Shown: piece by piece, positions 1-7,835 of the stretch
Layout: each line of letters opens with the position of its first letter
Numbering within the stretch: position 1 is the first letter of the stretch
Origin: Bacillota bacterium
GTDB taxonomy: Bacteria > Bacillota > Sulfobacillia > Sulfobacillales > Sulfobacillaceae
Reading direction: 5' to 3'
Assembly (NCBI GenBank): GCA_021820485.1
Contig: JAKADO010000032.1
Span: forward strand, 1 to 33,005
DNA: 33,005 nucleotides
Program-made: the position numbers and the translations under genes
Notes under the pieces: generated by a model
Told to the model about the DNA's origin: nothing
Seen by the model: only the letters and a program-made list of their open reading frames with translations
Database searches by the model: none

Positions 1-1
1 T

Positions 2-283
2 GCACCGATTGCCACCCATCAGGCGCAAGTCATGCCGGTGGCGCTGATAGAAAGCTTGGGATTGGGCACGGCCGCAGGCCTAAGCCTGGCTGAGGCCATG
101 CCGGCAGCGATGGTGGCCGTATCTGCGGAATCGCTTGCGTCCGTCCTGGTGGCTTGGCGCCACGTTGCGCTGCATGACTTGGGGCGCCATGACCTGGCCA
201 TGGTCATATTGGCCACGCTTAGCGCTTGGCTGGTGGGGTGGGCTGCATCGAAGGTGGTGACCCGGCTCACACGTGTCGCTTGA
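2..283 (+). CDS. C-terminal part of an unidentified membrane protein (5' end outside window)
   Basis: An open frame enters from the left edge and ends at TGA 281-283, giving 93 residues. An internal ATG at 32 is possible, but no ribosome site precedes it and the frame is open to the edge, so I treat it as a truncated gene. The peptide is Ala/Val/Leu-rich with two likely membrane-associated stretches: a Gly/Ala-rich one around ESLGLGTAAGLSLAEAMPAA and a clear hydrophobic helix near the C-terminus (LAMVILATLSAWLVGWAA) followed by basic residues, consistent with a cytoplasmic tail. I do not recognise the family. It lies 58 bp upstream of der on the same strand and may share its transcript. Confidence 0.5.
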   Translation, partial: APIATHQAQVMPVALIESLGLGTAAGLSLAEAMPAAMVAVSAESLASVLVAWRHVALHDLGRHDLAMVILATLSAWLVGWAASKVVTRLTRVA

Positions 284-341
284 CCTCCGGGACAGGAATA
301 CGCATAATTTGCCAGTAGACTTTTGGTGAGTAGGTGTAATT

Positions 342-1658
342 GTGGCAGTGGTGGCATTGGTCGGGCGTCCCAACGTGGGCAAGTCGGCCTTATTCAATCG
401 CATTACCCAAACCCGTCGCGCGATTGTGGAGGACTTCGAAGGCGTGACGCGTGATCGGCTGTACGAAGTGACGGATTGGAACGGACGTCCCTTTACCGTG
501 GTGGACACGGGTGGCATTTGGGAGGACGAGACGGAGTCCCTATTAACGATGACCCGCGACCAGACGGAGCTCGCCATCCATGAGGCAGACCTCATTGTCT
601 TGGTGGTGGATGGGCTAGCGGGCGTCACCTCGGCTGACGACGACGTGGCTCGGCTGTTGCGCCGGTCCCGGAAGCCCGTGCTTGTGGCTGTCAACAAGGC
701 GGAAAGCAAGCACGCCGACGTTGCGGACTTCTACCGCCTCGGCCTGGGAGAGCCGCTTCCCGTCTCAGCCATCCATGGTGAGGGAATCGGCGACTTGTTG
801 GATGAAATTGTGTCCCGTTTGCCGGTTGAAGCGGACGAAGTGACCGGGGACCACGATGACTCCACCATTCGCGTGGCTATTGCCGGGCGTCCCAATGTGG
901 GCAAGTCGTCGCTCCTGAATTGGTTTTCCGGTGAGGAGCGCACCTTGGTCACGCCGATTGCCGGGACGACGCGCGATGTGGTCGACTCGCTGATCGAGCG
1001 GGAGGGGCAGAAGTATCTGTTCTTGGATACCGCCGGCCTGCGGCGTCCCAACCGTATCGAGGAGAAGCTGGAGGCCAAGACCGTGCAGCGCTCCTTGGAG
1101 GCCATTCGGAATGCCGATGTGGTTCTCATGGTGCTGAATGCTCAGGAAGGCATATCGGCTCAGGATCAACGCATCGCGGGACAGGTGGAGAGTCAGAAGA
1201 AGGCGACCGTCATCCTCCTGAACAAGGCCGATTTGGTGAAAGGGACCACCTTGCCGGTGCAGGAACGGGTCCGTGAGGAGCTCAAGTTTTTGCCTTATGC
1301 CAGTCTGGTGCCGATATCGGTGCAAACCGGCTGGCACTTGGATGAGATTTGGCCGGAGATAGACAAGGCCTATGCGTCCTATGTGCAGCGAGTGCCGACC
1401 CACAAAATCAATCAAGTGGTGGATGCTGCGGTGCACCTGAATCCGCCGCCCAGCCACAAAGGACGGCAGTTGAAAGTATACTATGCCACCCAGGTGGCGG
1501 CTAAGCCGCCCCACATTGTCCTCTTTGTCAACGATCCGGAATTGTCCCATTTCAGCTACGAGCGGTATTTGGAGCATCGGCTGCGCGAGGCTTTCGGCTT
1601 TGCAGGCACTCCCATCCGAATCTCTCTACGGGCCCGAACGCGGACTGCACGGGAATAA
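342..1658 (+). CDS. der: Ribosome-assembly GTPase Der (EngA), tandem G domains
   Basis: Der is an essential GTPase of 50S subunit maturation. The 438-residue product has the family's usual length and order: G domain 1 (GRPNVGKS at residues 8-15, DTGG switch, NKAE), an acidic linker, G domain 2 (second GRPNVGKS, DTAG, NKAD), and a C-terminal KH-like domain with the conserved run HKINQVVDAA...PPSHKGRQLKVYYATQ. The first G4 motif is NKAE rather than NKxD; from memory some thermophile Der proteins share this, so it is probably not a defect. The start is GTG with a purine-rich taggtg 8 bases upstream. A bidirectional hairpin follows the stop directly. In Bacillus the gene is followed by gpsA and spoIVA; here gpsA is absent and yceI intervenes. 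Confidence 0.97.
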   Translation: MAVVALVGRPNVGKSALFNRITQTRRAIVEDFEGVTRDRLYEVTDWNGRPFTVVDTGGIWEDETESLLTMTRDQTELAIHEADLIVLVVDGLAGVTSADDDVARLLRRSRKPVLVAVNKAESKHADVADFYRLGLGEPLPVSAIHGEGIGDLLDEIVSRLPVEADEVTGDHDDSTIRVAIAGRPNVGKSSLLNWFSGEERTLVTPIAGTTRDVVDSLIEREGQKYLFLDTAGLRRPNRIEEKLEAKTVQRSLEAIRNADVVLMVLNAQEGISAQDQRIAGQVESQKKATVILLNKADLVKGTTLPVQERVREELKFLPYASLVPISVQTGWHLDEIWPEIDKAYASYVQRVPTHKINQVVDAAVHLNPPPSHKGRQLKVYYATQVAAKPPHIVLFVNDPELSHFSYERYLEHRLREAFGFAGTPIRISLRARTRTARE

Positions 1659-1659
1659 G

Positions 1660-1681
1660 AAAGGGCCCACACGGGCCCTTT
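1660..1681. terminator. Bidirectional terminator between der and yceI
   Basis: A perfect 9-bp stem (AAAGGGCCC / GGGCCCTTT) encloses a 4-base loop ACAC, flanked by A residues on the left and T residues on the right. It starts two bases after the der stop and sits between two convergent genes, so it can stop transcripts from both sides. Confidence 0.85.
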
Positions 1682-1700
1682 GCCATTGGATCAACGTCAG

Positions 1701-2234
1701 CTATTGCTTAATGGTCTCCAGTTCCAAGTGAATGTCGACATTGTCGCCGACCATGACGCCGCCCGCCTCGAGCACTTGGTTCCAGTTGACGCCGAAGTCC
1801 TTGCGGTTGATGCGGGCTTGGCACTCGAATCCTGCCCGGGTGTTGCCCCACGGGTCCGCGCCGATTCCGAGGTATTCCACCTTGACCGGGATTTCTTTGG
1901 TGACGCCGCGCAAGGTGAGGTTACCGTAAACGGTGTAGGTGGAATCGTCCACGCGCTCCACGCGGGTGGACTGAAAGGACATGGTGGGATAATTCTCAAC
2001 ATCAAAGAAGTCGCTGGTGCGGAGGTGCTTGTCACGGTCGGCCTGGTTGGTGGTGACGCTCTGCATGGATACTTCAAAGGTGGCTGTGGCGCCGGTCAAA
2101 TCGGTGGGGTCGCCCACAATTTGGCCCGAGAACTCGCTAAAGCTGCCCCGAACCTTGGAGACGAGGTGACGAACCACAAAGCCTACCGTGCTATGTGTGG
2201 GGTCAATGGACCAGGTGCCTTGATTTTCTGACAT
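1701..2234 (-). CDS. YceI-family lipid/isoprenoid-binding protein
   Basis: The 177-residue protein is a full-length YceI-like lipocalin-fold domain: N-terminal W-x-I-D-P-x-H-S-x-V-x-F, then HLRTSDFFDVENYP, a central LTLRGVTKEIPV strand, and NRKDFGVNW near the end. Family members bind long-chain isoprenoids and often respond to acid or oxidative stress. There is no signal peptide, so it is predicted cytoplasmic, as in several Gram-positive homologues. The ATG is fixed by a strong GAGGAGG at 2243-2249. The gene is transcribed against der and away from spoIVA. Its promoter region contains a palindrome straddling the -35/-10 spacer, which suggests repression by a dimeric regulator (inference). 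The ligand cannot be told from sequence. Confidence 0.9.
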   Translation of the reverse strand: MSENQGTWSIDPTHSTVGFVVRHLVSKVRGSFSEFSGQIVGDPTDLTGATATFEVSMQSVTTNQADRDKHLRTSDFFDVENYPTMSFQSTRVERVDDSTYTVYGNLTLRGVTKEIPVKVEYLGIGADPWGNTRAGFECQARINRKDFGVNWNQVLEAGGVMVGDNVDIHLELETIKQ

Positions 2235-2327
2235 GGATTATGCCTCCTCAAAAAATTTGCTCAACGGGATCAGTAAGTAATGCTTCCCGGCCTACCGCGA
2301 AGCCGAGCACTACGCGAACACGATTGT

Positions 2328-2357
2328 ATCGTAACTTACATAAGAGAAGTAAGTCAA
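2328..2357 (-). promoter_or_regulatory. Candidate yceI promoter with overlapping inverted repeat
   Basis: On the minus strand TTGACT (2357-2352) is followed after 18 bases by TACGAT (2333-2328), an acceptable sigma-A promoter. An inverted repeat, TAACTTAC (2332-2339) and GTAAGTCA (2349-2356), matches at 7 of 8 positions with a 9-base spacer and covers the whole promoter spacer. This is a typical repressor placement. The yceI start lies about 95 bases downstream. Confidence 0.5.
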
Positions 2358-2417
2358 GCGTTAAGAGCGGGTTCCCAAAAAAGCTTGCCAAAGGTTGGCA
2401 TTATCAACGTCGGGATT

Positions 2418-2446
2418 TCATATCTTGCTACTGTCATTCATAGGGT
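2418..2446 (+). promoter_or_regulatory. Candidate sigma-E (mother-cell) promoter of spoIVA
   Basis: TCATATC (2418-2424) matches 5 of 7 positions of the sigma-E -35 consensus (GHATATT). After 14 bases comes CATAGGGT (2439-2446), sharing CATA and the final T with the -10 consensus. It lies 61 bases upstream of spoIVA, which is known to be sigma-E controlled in Bacillus. The middle of the -10 element is off consensus, so this is a candidate only. Confidence 0.45.
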
Positions 2447-2506
2447 GATCCCGGGACAGGCGAGGACCGGCGCCAACCCTGGTAGACGAGGGAGGGAACC
2501 GACAGG

Positions 2507-3985
2507 ATGGAGAAGTTTGACCTGTTCAAGGATTTAGCCGAACGAACCGGAGGCGATGTATATATTGGCGTCGTGGGCCCGGTCCGCACCGGTAAATCCA
2601 CGTTTATTAAACGGTTCATGGAACGGATGATTCTTCCCGCCATTGACGACCCCAACGAGCGCGAACGTGCGGTGGACTCTCTGCCACAAAGTGGCACCGG
2701 GCGGACAATCATGACGACTGAGCCGAAGTTTATTCCCGATGACGGAGTGGAGATCGCCTTGAACGACGCCATCTCGTTTCGGGCGCGATTAGTGGATTGC
2801 GTAGGTTATGCGGTGGAAGGCGCGCGCGGATATACCGAGGAAGACGGCGCACGCATGGTGAACACGCCGTGGTCGGATGAACCCATGCCATTCGAGGAAG
2901 CGGCTGAAATTGGCACCAAAAAGGTCATTCAGGACCATTCCACCATCGGCATCGTGATGACCACCGACGGCTCGTTTGGAGACCTGCCGCGCGAGGCCTA
3001 CGCCATGGCGGAGGAACGGGTGGTGGGGGAACTCAAAGAACTCGAGAAGCCCTTCGTGGTGGTGTTGAACACGGCCCATCCGTATGCCGAAGAGACGGTG
3101 GCGCTGGCGCAGGAATTGGGGGAAAGCTATGATGTGCCCGTGATTCCGGTGAACTGTCTGGAACTGCGTCAGGATGACATTGCCCACGTGCTGGAGCAGG
3201 TGCTCTATGAGTTCCCAGTAAGCGAAATTCAGTTTGAGCTCGTGGATTGGGTGGATTCGCTGCCCACGACGCATTGGCTCAGAAGGCAGATGGATTTGGC
3301 TACGGAAGAGGCGCGCATGGGCATCAGCCGGCTGCGCGACGTGGGGCTGCAAGTGCAAAACTTGATGAGCTACGATTACATGGAAGATGTGCGGCTCATC
3401 CATATGGATCTCGGTACCGGTCAAGCCGAAATCTATTTGGGAGCCCGTGACGACCTGTATTACCGCGTACTGGGTGAACTGGCGGACCGTCATGTGGCCA
3501 CTCGCGGAGATGTCGTCAAGCTCTGGCGTGAGTATGTGGTGGCAAAGCAGGAATGGGATAAAGTGGAAGAGGCGGTCCGAGACGTGCGGGCCACAGGCTA
3601 CGGCATGGTGTCGCCAACCTTGGATGAACTAAATCTGGAGGAACCGGAGCCCATCCGCAAGGGGGCGCAATTCGGCGTGCGCTTGCGGGCCACGGCTCCC
3701 TCCATCCACATGATTCGGGCGGACATCGAGACGGAGATTACCCCGATTATTGGAACAGAGCGCCAAGCGGATGAACTCGTGCAGTATCTGATGGAGCAGT
3801 TTGAGGATGACCCGAAGCGGCTCTGGGAGACCAATTTGTTTGGCAAGTCACTGCACGACCTGGTGCGGGAGAGCATTCAATCCAAACTATTCCGCATGCC
3901 GGACAACGCGCAGGAGAAGCTGCAGGAGACCCTGACGCGCATCATCAACGAAGGTTCCGGCGGTCTCATCTGCATCATCATTTAG
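2507..3985 (+). CDS. spoIVA: Stage IV sporulation protein A (spore-coat morphogenetic ATPase)
   Basis: SpoIVA polymerises on the forespore outer membrane using ATP hydrolysis and forms the platform for coat assembly. The 492 residues match the usual length. Walker A GPVRTGKS lies at residues 24-31 with the lysine at position 30, as in B. subtilis, followed by STFIKRFMERMILP, a GTGRTIMTTEPKFIP segment and LVDCVGYAV. The conserved C-terminus ends in SGGLICIII, the membrane-targeting tail needed for SpoVM recognition. The ATG has GGAGGG 10 bases upstream (2491-2496). A candidate sigma-E promoter precedes it and two hairpins follow. This gene is the firmest evidence that the organism forms endospores. 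It stands alone here, without the der-gpsA linkage seen in Bacillus. Confidence 0.97.
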   Translation: MEKFDLFKDLAERTGGDVYIGVVGPVRTGKSTFIKRFMERMILPAIDDPNERERAVDSLPQSGTGRTIMTTEPKFIPDDGVEIALNDAISFRARLVDCVGYAVEGARGYTEEDGARMVNTPWSDEPMPFEEAAEIGTKKVIQDHSTIGIVMTTDGSFGDLPREAYAMAEERVVGELKELEKPFVVVLNTAHPYAEETVALAQELGESYDVPVIPVNCLELRQDDIAHVLEQVLYEFPVSEIQFELVDWVDSLPTTHWLRRQMDLATEEARMGISRLRDVGLQVQNLMSYDYMEDVRLIHMDLGTGQAEIYLGARDDLYYRVLGELADRHVATRGDVVKLWREYVVAKQEWDKVEEAVRDVRATGYGMVSPTLDELNLEEPEPIRKGAQFGVRLRATAPSIHMIRADIETEITPIIGTERQADELVQYLMEQFEDDPKRLWETNLFGKSLHDLVRESIQSKLFRMPDNAQEKLQETLTRIINEGSGGLICIII

Positions 3986-3988
3986 GCG

Positions 3989-4012
3989 GGAGGGCCTCCT
4001 CGGAGGCCTTCC
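3989..4012 (+). terminator. Hairpin just after spoIVA
   Basis: GGAGGGCCTCC and GGAGGCCTTCC form an 11-bp stem with one G-T pair and a very tight loop. There is no clear T run, so it probably works together with the stronger hairpin that follows. Confidence 0.45.
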
Positions 4013-4028
4013 GGCGTGAGGCGACAGA

Positions 4029-4057
4029 AAAACGCCCGGCACATGGCCGGGCGTTTT
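4029..4057. terminator. Bidirectional terminator between spoIVA and the ABC transporter genes
   Basis: A 12-bp stem AAAACGCCCGGC / GCCGGGCGTTTT encloses a 5-base loop, with A residues on the left side and T residues on the right. It lies between the spoIVA stop and the stop of the convergent permease gene and can terminate in both directions. Confidence 0.85.
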
Positions 4058-4064
4058 GGGGAGG

Positions 4065-5018
4065 TTAGTTGTATGAGATGCGTGGGTCGACCAGTCCGTA
4101 GAGCAGGTCGGCCACCAAGTTGCCCAGAATGGTGATGGTGCCGAGGAACACGATGATGGCCAACAGGACCGGATAGTCGCGATCGTTGGCGGCGTTCCAA
4201 TACAAGAGCCCCATCCCGGGGTAGTTGAAGATTTCCTCGATGACCAGCGCGCCACCAAACAAGGCAGGAAGCGAGAGACCAAACAAGGTAATCAGCGGCA
4301 GCACCGAGTTGCGCAGGGCGTGCACGAACAGCACCCGAAACTCCCCAGAACCTTTGGACCGCGCTGTGCGCACATAATCCTGCAGCAGCGTCTCGCGCAT
4401 CGATGAGCGCATGTAGCGGGCCCAACTCGCCAATGTCAGGACCACCAAGGTTAAAGCAGGCAGCACTAGGTGGTACACATACGACCAGAAGTTGGGATCG
4501 GGATTCGCGGGATTGGTAATGCCTCCCGACGGGAACCAGCCCAGCGAAATAGCAAAGAATTCAATCACCAGAATTCCAAGCCAGAACGTAGGCATGGCGT
4601 AGAAGAAGTAAAGCACTACGGTCATCACCTGATCAAACCAGGAGTTGGCGTAATAGGCCTGGATGGTGCCAATCAGGATGGCGCCCAAGTGCGCCGCCAT
4701 AATCGCGACTGCCACCAGCTCAATCGTATGGGGCAAGGCCTGCCAGATTAATGTGAACACAGGCTTGTCATAGACGTAGGAGAATTCAAAGTTTCCATGC
4801 AACGCATGCCACAGCCAAATCAAGTATTGCATATAGAGCGGCTTGTTGAGCCCGAGATTTTTCGTCAAAATTTCGGCTCGGTATGGGGTCCATCGTTGGC
4901 CCAGCAACAGGCGCACCGGGTTCCCGGGCACAATGTGCAATAGGATGAAACTGACGATGGTGACGCCCAAAAGACTTGGGATAGCCTCCAACAAACGACG
5001 AATAATATAGCGACTCAT
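4065..5018 (-). CDS. ABC transporter permease, DppB/OppB type (copy 1)
   Basis: This 317-residue inner-membrane permease belongs to the peptide/nickel family. It starts with the family signature RRLLEAIPSLLGVTIVSF and LHIVPGNPVR, has a periplasmic loop (LGLNKPLYMQY), five further hydrophobic segments, and the ATPase-contacting loop around VRTARSKGSGEFRVLFVHAL, followed by NSVLPLITLFGLSLPALFGG. It ends with VDPRISYN. The ATG is supported by CGAGGAGGTG. It lies 15 bp downstream of the dppC-type gene, so the two are surely co-transcribed. It is strikingly similar along its whole, identical length to the second permease at 9377-10330, indicating duplication. Substrate (di/oligopeptide, nickel or sugar) cannot be inferred. 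Confidence 0.92.
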   Translation of the reverse strand: MSRYIIRRLLEAIPSLLGVTIVSFILLHIVPGNPVRLLLGQRWTPYRAEILTKNLGLNKPLYMQYLIWLWHALHGNFEFSYVYDKPVFTLIWQALPHTIELVAVAIMAAHLGAILIGTIQAYYANSWFDQVMTVVLYFFYAMPTFWLGILVIEFFAISLGWFPSGGITNPANPDPNFWSYVYHLVLPALTLVVLTLASWARYMRSSMRETLLQDYVRTARSKGSGEFRVLFVHALRNSVLPLITLFGLSLPALFGGALVIEEIFNYPGMGLLYWNAANDRDYPVLLAIIVFLGTITILGNLVADLLYGLVDPRISYN

Positions 5019-5033
5019 CTGTTCACCTCCTCG

Positions 5034-5921
5034 TTACATGCGCGTATCAAACGCTTGCCGCAAGCCGTCACCCACAAAGTTGATGGAGAGCTCGGCCAAG
5101 AGAATCGCGAGACCCGGCGGGTAAATCAGCCACCAACTGTTTTGGTACATGTAGCTCATGGCCGTGGACAGATCACCGCCCCAGTTCGGCGCCGGCGGCG
5201 GAAGGCCCAATCCCAAGAAACTTAGGGTCGCAATGGTTAAAATGGCGTCCGCCACGGCGAAGGTGGCTGCTACAAGCACCGTTCCCAAAAAGTTCGGGAA
5301 CAAATACTTGATCATAATCCGCCACGTAGTGGCCCCGAGGGCTTCTGCGGCCTCAACATAGGTGCGCGTCTTGATGCTAAGCACTTCCGCGCGAACCAGA
5401 CGCGCCACGCCAAGCCATGCCGTGGAGGCTAGAATCAAGACCATGAGTCCGACGCTGGGTTGGAAGACGGCATCTAGGAACAGCAGGATGAAGAGCGACG
5501 GGATCGAAAGGATAATGTCGACAATACGCATCAAGATGGTGTCCACCCAACGGCTCGACATCGCCGACACCATGCCGTACAGCGTGCCGAACGCCATCGA
5601 GACGACGGCAGCGGCAAAGCCCACCTCGAGGGAGGAGCGTCCGCCGTTCATCAGACGCGAGAGCTCATCACGGCCGAGGCCGTCCGTGCCCAAGGGAAAT
5701 TGTCCACTTGGTGGCTGCAGGATGGCGGTCAAATGCGGGGTAATCGGATTCACCCGGTAGAGCAAGGGCCCGACAAATGACAACAAAACTAAAAATGCCA
5801 ATCCTGCAATTCCCGCAATAGTGAGGGGACTGCGCCAAAACCGGCGCCATACGCGTCCCTGGTAACTATAGACCACCTCTTGGAGACCGGTTTCGACCTC
5901 CGTGACTACCGGGTTCTGCAT
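5034..5921 (-). CDS. ABC transporter permease, DppC/OppC type
   Basis: This 295-residue permease partner starts with a cytoplasmic stretch and RRFWRSPLTIAGIAGLAFLV (the N-terminal OppC-N helix). It then has the typical HPLGTD-like motif (here FPLGTDGLGRDELSRLMNGG), membrane segments, and the EAA loop EAAEALGATTWRIMIKYLFPN, which couples to the ATPase. It ends with FVGDGLRQAFDTRM, the standard C-terminal signature of DppC proteins. GGAGG is placed well before the ATG. It follows the binding protein gene after a 63-bp gap containing a stem-loop. It is the only C-type permease in the window, so it may have to pair with both B-type copies. Confidence 0.92.
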   Translation of the reverse strand: MQNPVVTEVETGLQEVVYSYQGRVWRRFWRSPLTIAGIAGLAFLVLLSFVGPLLYRVNPITPHLTAILQPPSGQFPLGTDGLGRDELSRLMNGGRSSLEVGFAAAVVSMAFGTLYGMVSAMSSRWVDTILMRIVDIILSIPSLFILLFLDAVFQPSVGLMVLILASTAWLGVARLVRAEVLSIKTRTYVEAAEALGATTWRIMIKYLFPNFLGTVLVAATFAVADAILTIATLSFLGLGLPPPAPNWGGDLSTAMSYMYQNSWWLIYPPGLAILLAELSINFVGDGLRQAFDTRM

Positions 5922-5944
5922 TGACCCGCCTCCTTCATGTGGGG

Positions 5945-5968
5945 GAGGTCCCAGCGAGCTGGGGCCTC
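5945..5968 (-). terminator. Intercistronic stem-loop between binding protein and permease genes
   Basis: An 11-bp stem (GAGGTCCCAGC / GCTGGGGCCTC, one G-T pair) with a minimal loop lies between the binding-protein stop and dppC. There is no T run, so it probably stabilises the upstream message or attenuates transcription rather than ending it. That would fit excess of binding protein over permease. Confidence 0.5.
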
Positions 5969-5984
5969 ATCCCATTAGTCCACC

Positions 5985-7715
5985 TTACTGCGAGATCCAG
6001 AAGTACTGGAATTGTGGATACCCAGTTAACGGGTTTCCATATTTATATGAGTTGTGCACCGTTTTGGCGTTCACACCCAGCGTGGCCACGTTGTTAACCC
6101 ACAGCACCGGCAAGTTATGAGCCGTGTAGTACTCATACTGGTCGAATGTCTTCAGAGACTGCGCCGTGCTGGCTGCCGGCTTGTGAGTCGCCGCAATCAG
6201 CGAGTTTTCGGTTGCATCGTTGTAACCGAAGTTGTTCAGCCCTCCGGTGGCGCCAAACAACTGGCCGCCGGTCGGGTAGGACCCCCCGTAAATGATGCCC
6301 TGACCACCCGCTGCAGCCCATTGGTTGGCATCCGACGGCGTGTCGATAATGCCGATCAGCGAGGCGAACGGGATGGGCTTCAAGGTCACCTTGACGCCTT
6401 CCTTGGCCCAATCCTGCTGCAAGAGCGCCATTTGCGAATCGGTTGACGCGCTGCCGCTGGCATACATTAGCGTGAACTGCAGCTTGACGCCATTCTTGGT
6501 CATGACCCCGTTGACCTCATGCCATCCGTTCTGCTCCAAGAGTTTCTTCCCTTGGGCGGGATTGTACGGATAGAGCGGCTTGGTCAACCGCGGGTCCAAG
6601 AACTGAGTCTTGGGCTGAACCGGAATGGGGCCGTACTGGGGTGCGGCAAACCCATGGTAAATTGCCGTGTCGGTGGCATTCTGATCGATTCCCATCTCCA
6701 ACGCCTGTCGTACGTACAACTGGCTGAACGCCTGGCCCAATCCGTTGGGGGCGTTCTTCGACAGGTTCAACTCGACGTCCTGGTAGTCAAAGGGATATCC
6801 AGGGCGCACGACGTCATTGGTGAGCTCAGCCTTGGCGCCGTACTCCGCCAAGTCGAGGTATCCGACCTGCACGGTGTTGGTCTTCAGAGCGGCGAATTCC
6901 GCGCTGTTCGAACCTTCATACGTGAAGATGAAGCGGCTGGCGTAGGCCTTGTGGCCACTGTAGGCCTTGTTCGGCACCATCACCCAGTTCTGATTGGCTG
7001 TCGCGCTTTGGAGCTTGAACGGTCCATCAACCACGGTGTCGAAGTTCGGATTGGTTCCGTTGGCACCGAGGTACTTCAACTCCTGCGTCATGTTGGTCGG
7101 GTACTTGTTCCAGACCGCCGGCATAGGAGTCAACTGAGCCAAACCGTTGTACTCGAACCACTGCTGGTTGGCAGGCTGGGTCAGGGTCACGGTCAATTCA
7201 TGGGCGCTGTTCGCCACAATGCTCTGCACGCCATTCGGAATGTCGCCGGTTCCGGCGGCCACATAGGGCCACGGGGACGGCGCGTTGGGCGCAGAGGCAG
7301 CCTTAATCACATTCCAAGTGAACAGAACGTCCTGGCTTGTGACGGGCTGGCCATTAGACCAATGCCATTTGGGGTTTAGGAAGACGTGGTACACCGTACC
7401 AGAGCTGTTGTAGGTGATCTTGTCCGCAATGGACGATGACCAGTCAATCTGATATTTGTTGTTGATCCAAATCAGCGGCTTGTACAACGAGTAAATCAGT
7501 TGGAAGTTGTATAAGCTGTCGTACTGGCCATCCACTAGGGGCATGTACCAGTTAAGGTTCGTCTGAGGCGGCAAAGCGTAAACAATTGTACCCCCACTCT
7601 GGGGTGTCGCGCTGCCAGTGCCTGAGCCTTGATTGCTGCTGTTCGAACCGCATCCGGCCGCAATAACAGCCATACCGACTGCCATTGCTCCGACCAGGGC
7701 GATACGTGGCTTCAT
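5985..7715 (-). CDS. Extracellular solute-binding lipoprotein, family 5 (copy 1)
   Basis: The 576-residue product starts MKPRIALVGAMAVGMAVIAAGC, a lipoprotein signal with the acylated Cys at residue 22. A Ser/Gly/Asn-rich tether and the SBP_bac_5 fold follow: GGTIVYALPPQTNLNWYMPL, the WHWSNGQPVTSQDVLFTW signature, and the long domain II with RQALEMGIDQNA. It ends YPQFQYFWISQ. Members capture peptides, nickel or other solutes outside the cell and deliver them to Dpp/Opp-type permeases. The ATG has GAGGAAGGAG 6 bases upstream. The gene heads the SBP-dppC-dppB run. It is paralogous to the protein at 10410-12152, with shared YALPP, EYGAKAELT-like and GGSYPTG segments. Confidence 0.93.
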   Translation of the reverse strand: MKPRIALVGAMAVGMAVIAAGCGSNSSNQGSGTGSATPQSGGTIVYALPPQTNLNWYMPLVDGQYDSLYNFQLIYSLYKPLIWINNKYQIDWSSSIADKITYNSSGTVYHVFLNPKWHWSNGQPVTSQDVLFTWNVIKAASAPNAPSPWPYVAAGTGDIPNGVQSIVANSAHELTVTLTQPANQQWFEYNGLAQLTPMPAVWNKYPTNMTQELKYLGANGTNPNFDTVVDGPFKLQSATANQNWVMVPNKAYSGHKAYASRFIFTYEGSNSAEFAALKTNTVQVGYLDLAEYGAKAELTNDVVRPGYPFDYQDVELNLSKNAPNGLGQAFSQLYVRQALEMGIDQNATDTAIYHGFAAPQYGPIPVQPKTQFLDPRLTKPLYPYNPAQGKKLLEQNGWHEVNGVMTKNGVKLQFTLMYASGSASTDSQMALLQQDWAKEGVKVTLKPIPFASLIGIIDTPSDANQWAAAGGQGIIYGGSYPTGGQLFGATGGLNNFGYNDATENSLIAATHKPAASTAQSLKTFDQYEYYTAHNLPVLWVNNVATLGVNAKTVHNSYKYGNPLTGYPQFQYFWISQ

Positions 7716-7796
7716 GATGTCGCTCCTTCCTCAAGCACAACAAGATGTAATGTCACAAGAATGGGACGGTGGACAGTTCGACACCTCCGCCATCTT

Positions 7797-7820
7797 ATCC
7801 TGCTAACCTGAATATTTTAG
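7797..7820 (-). promoter_or_regulatory. Conserved upstream element of binding-protein gene, copy 1
   Basis: ATCCTGCTAA (plus strand, 7797-7806), followed by an AT-rich stretch with AATATTTT, lies 82 bases upstream of the start of the 5985-7715 gene. The same 10-mer followed by AAATCTTTT is found 86 bases upstream of the paralogue at 12152. Conserved position suggests promoter or operator function; the role is inferred. Confidence 0.4.
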
Positions 7821-7835
7821 CATGTGGTGCGCCTC

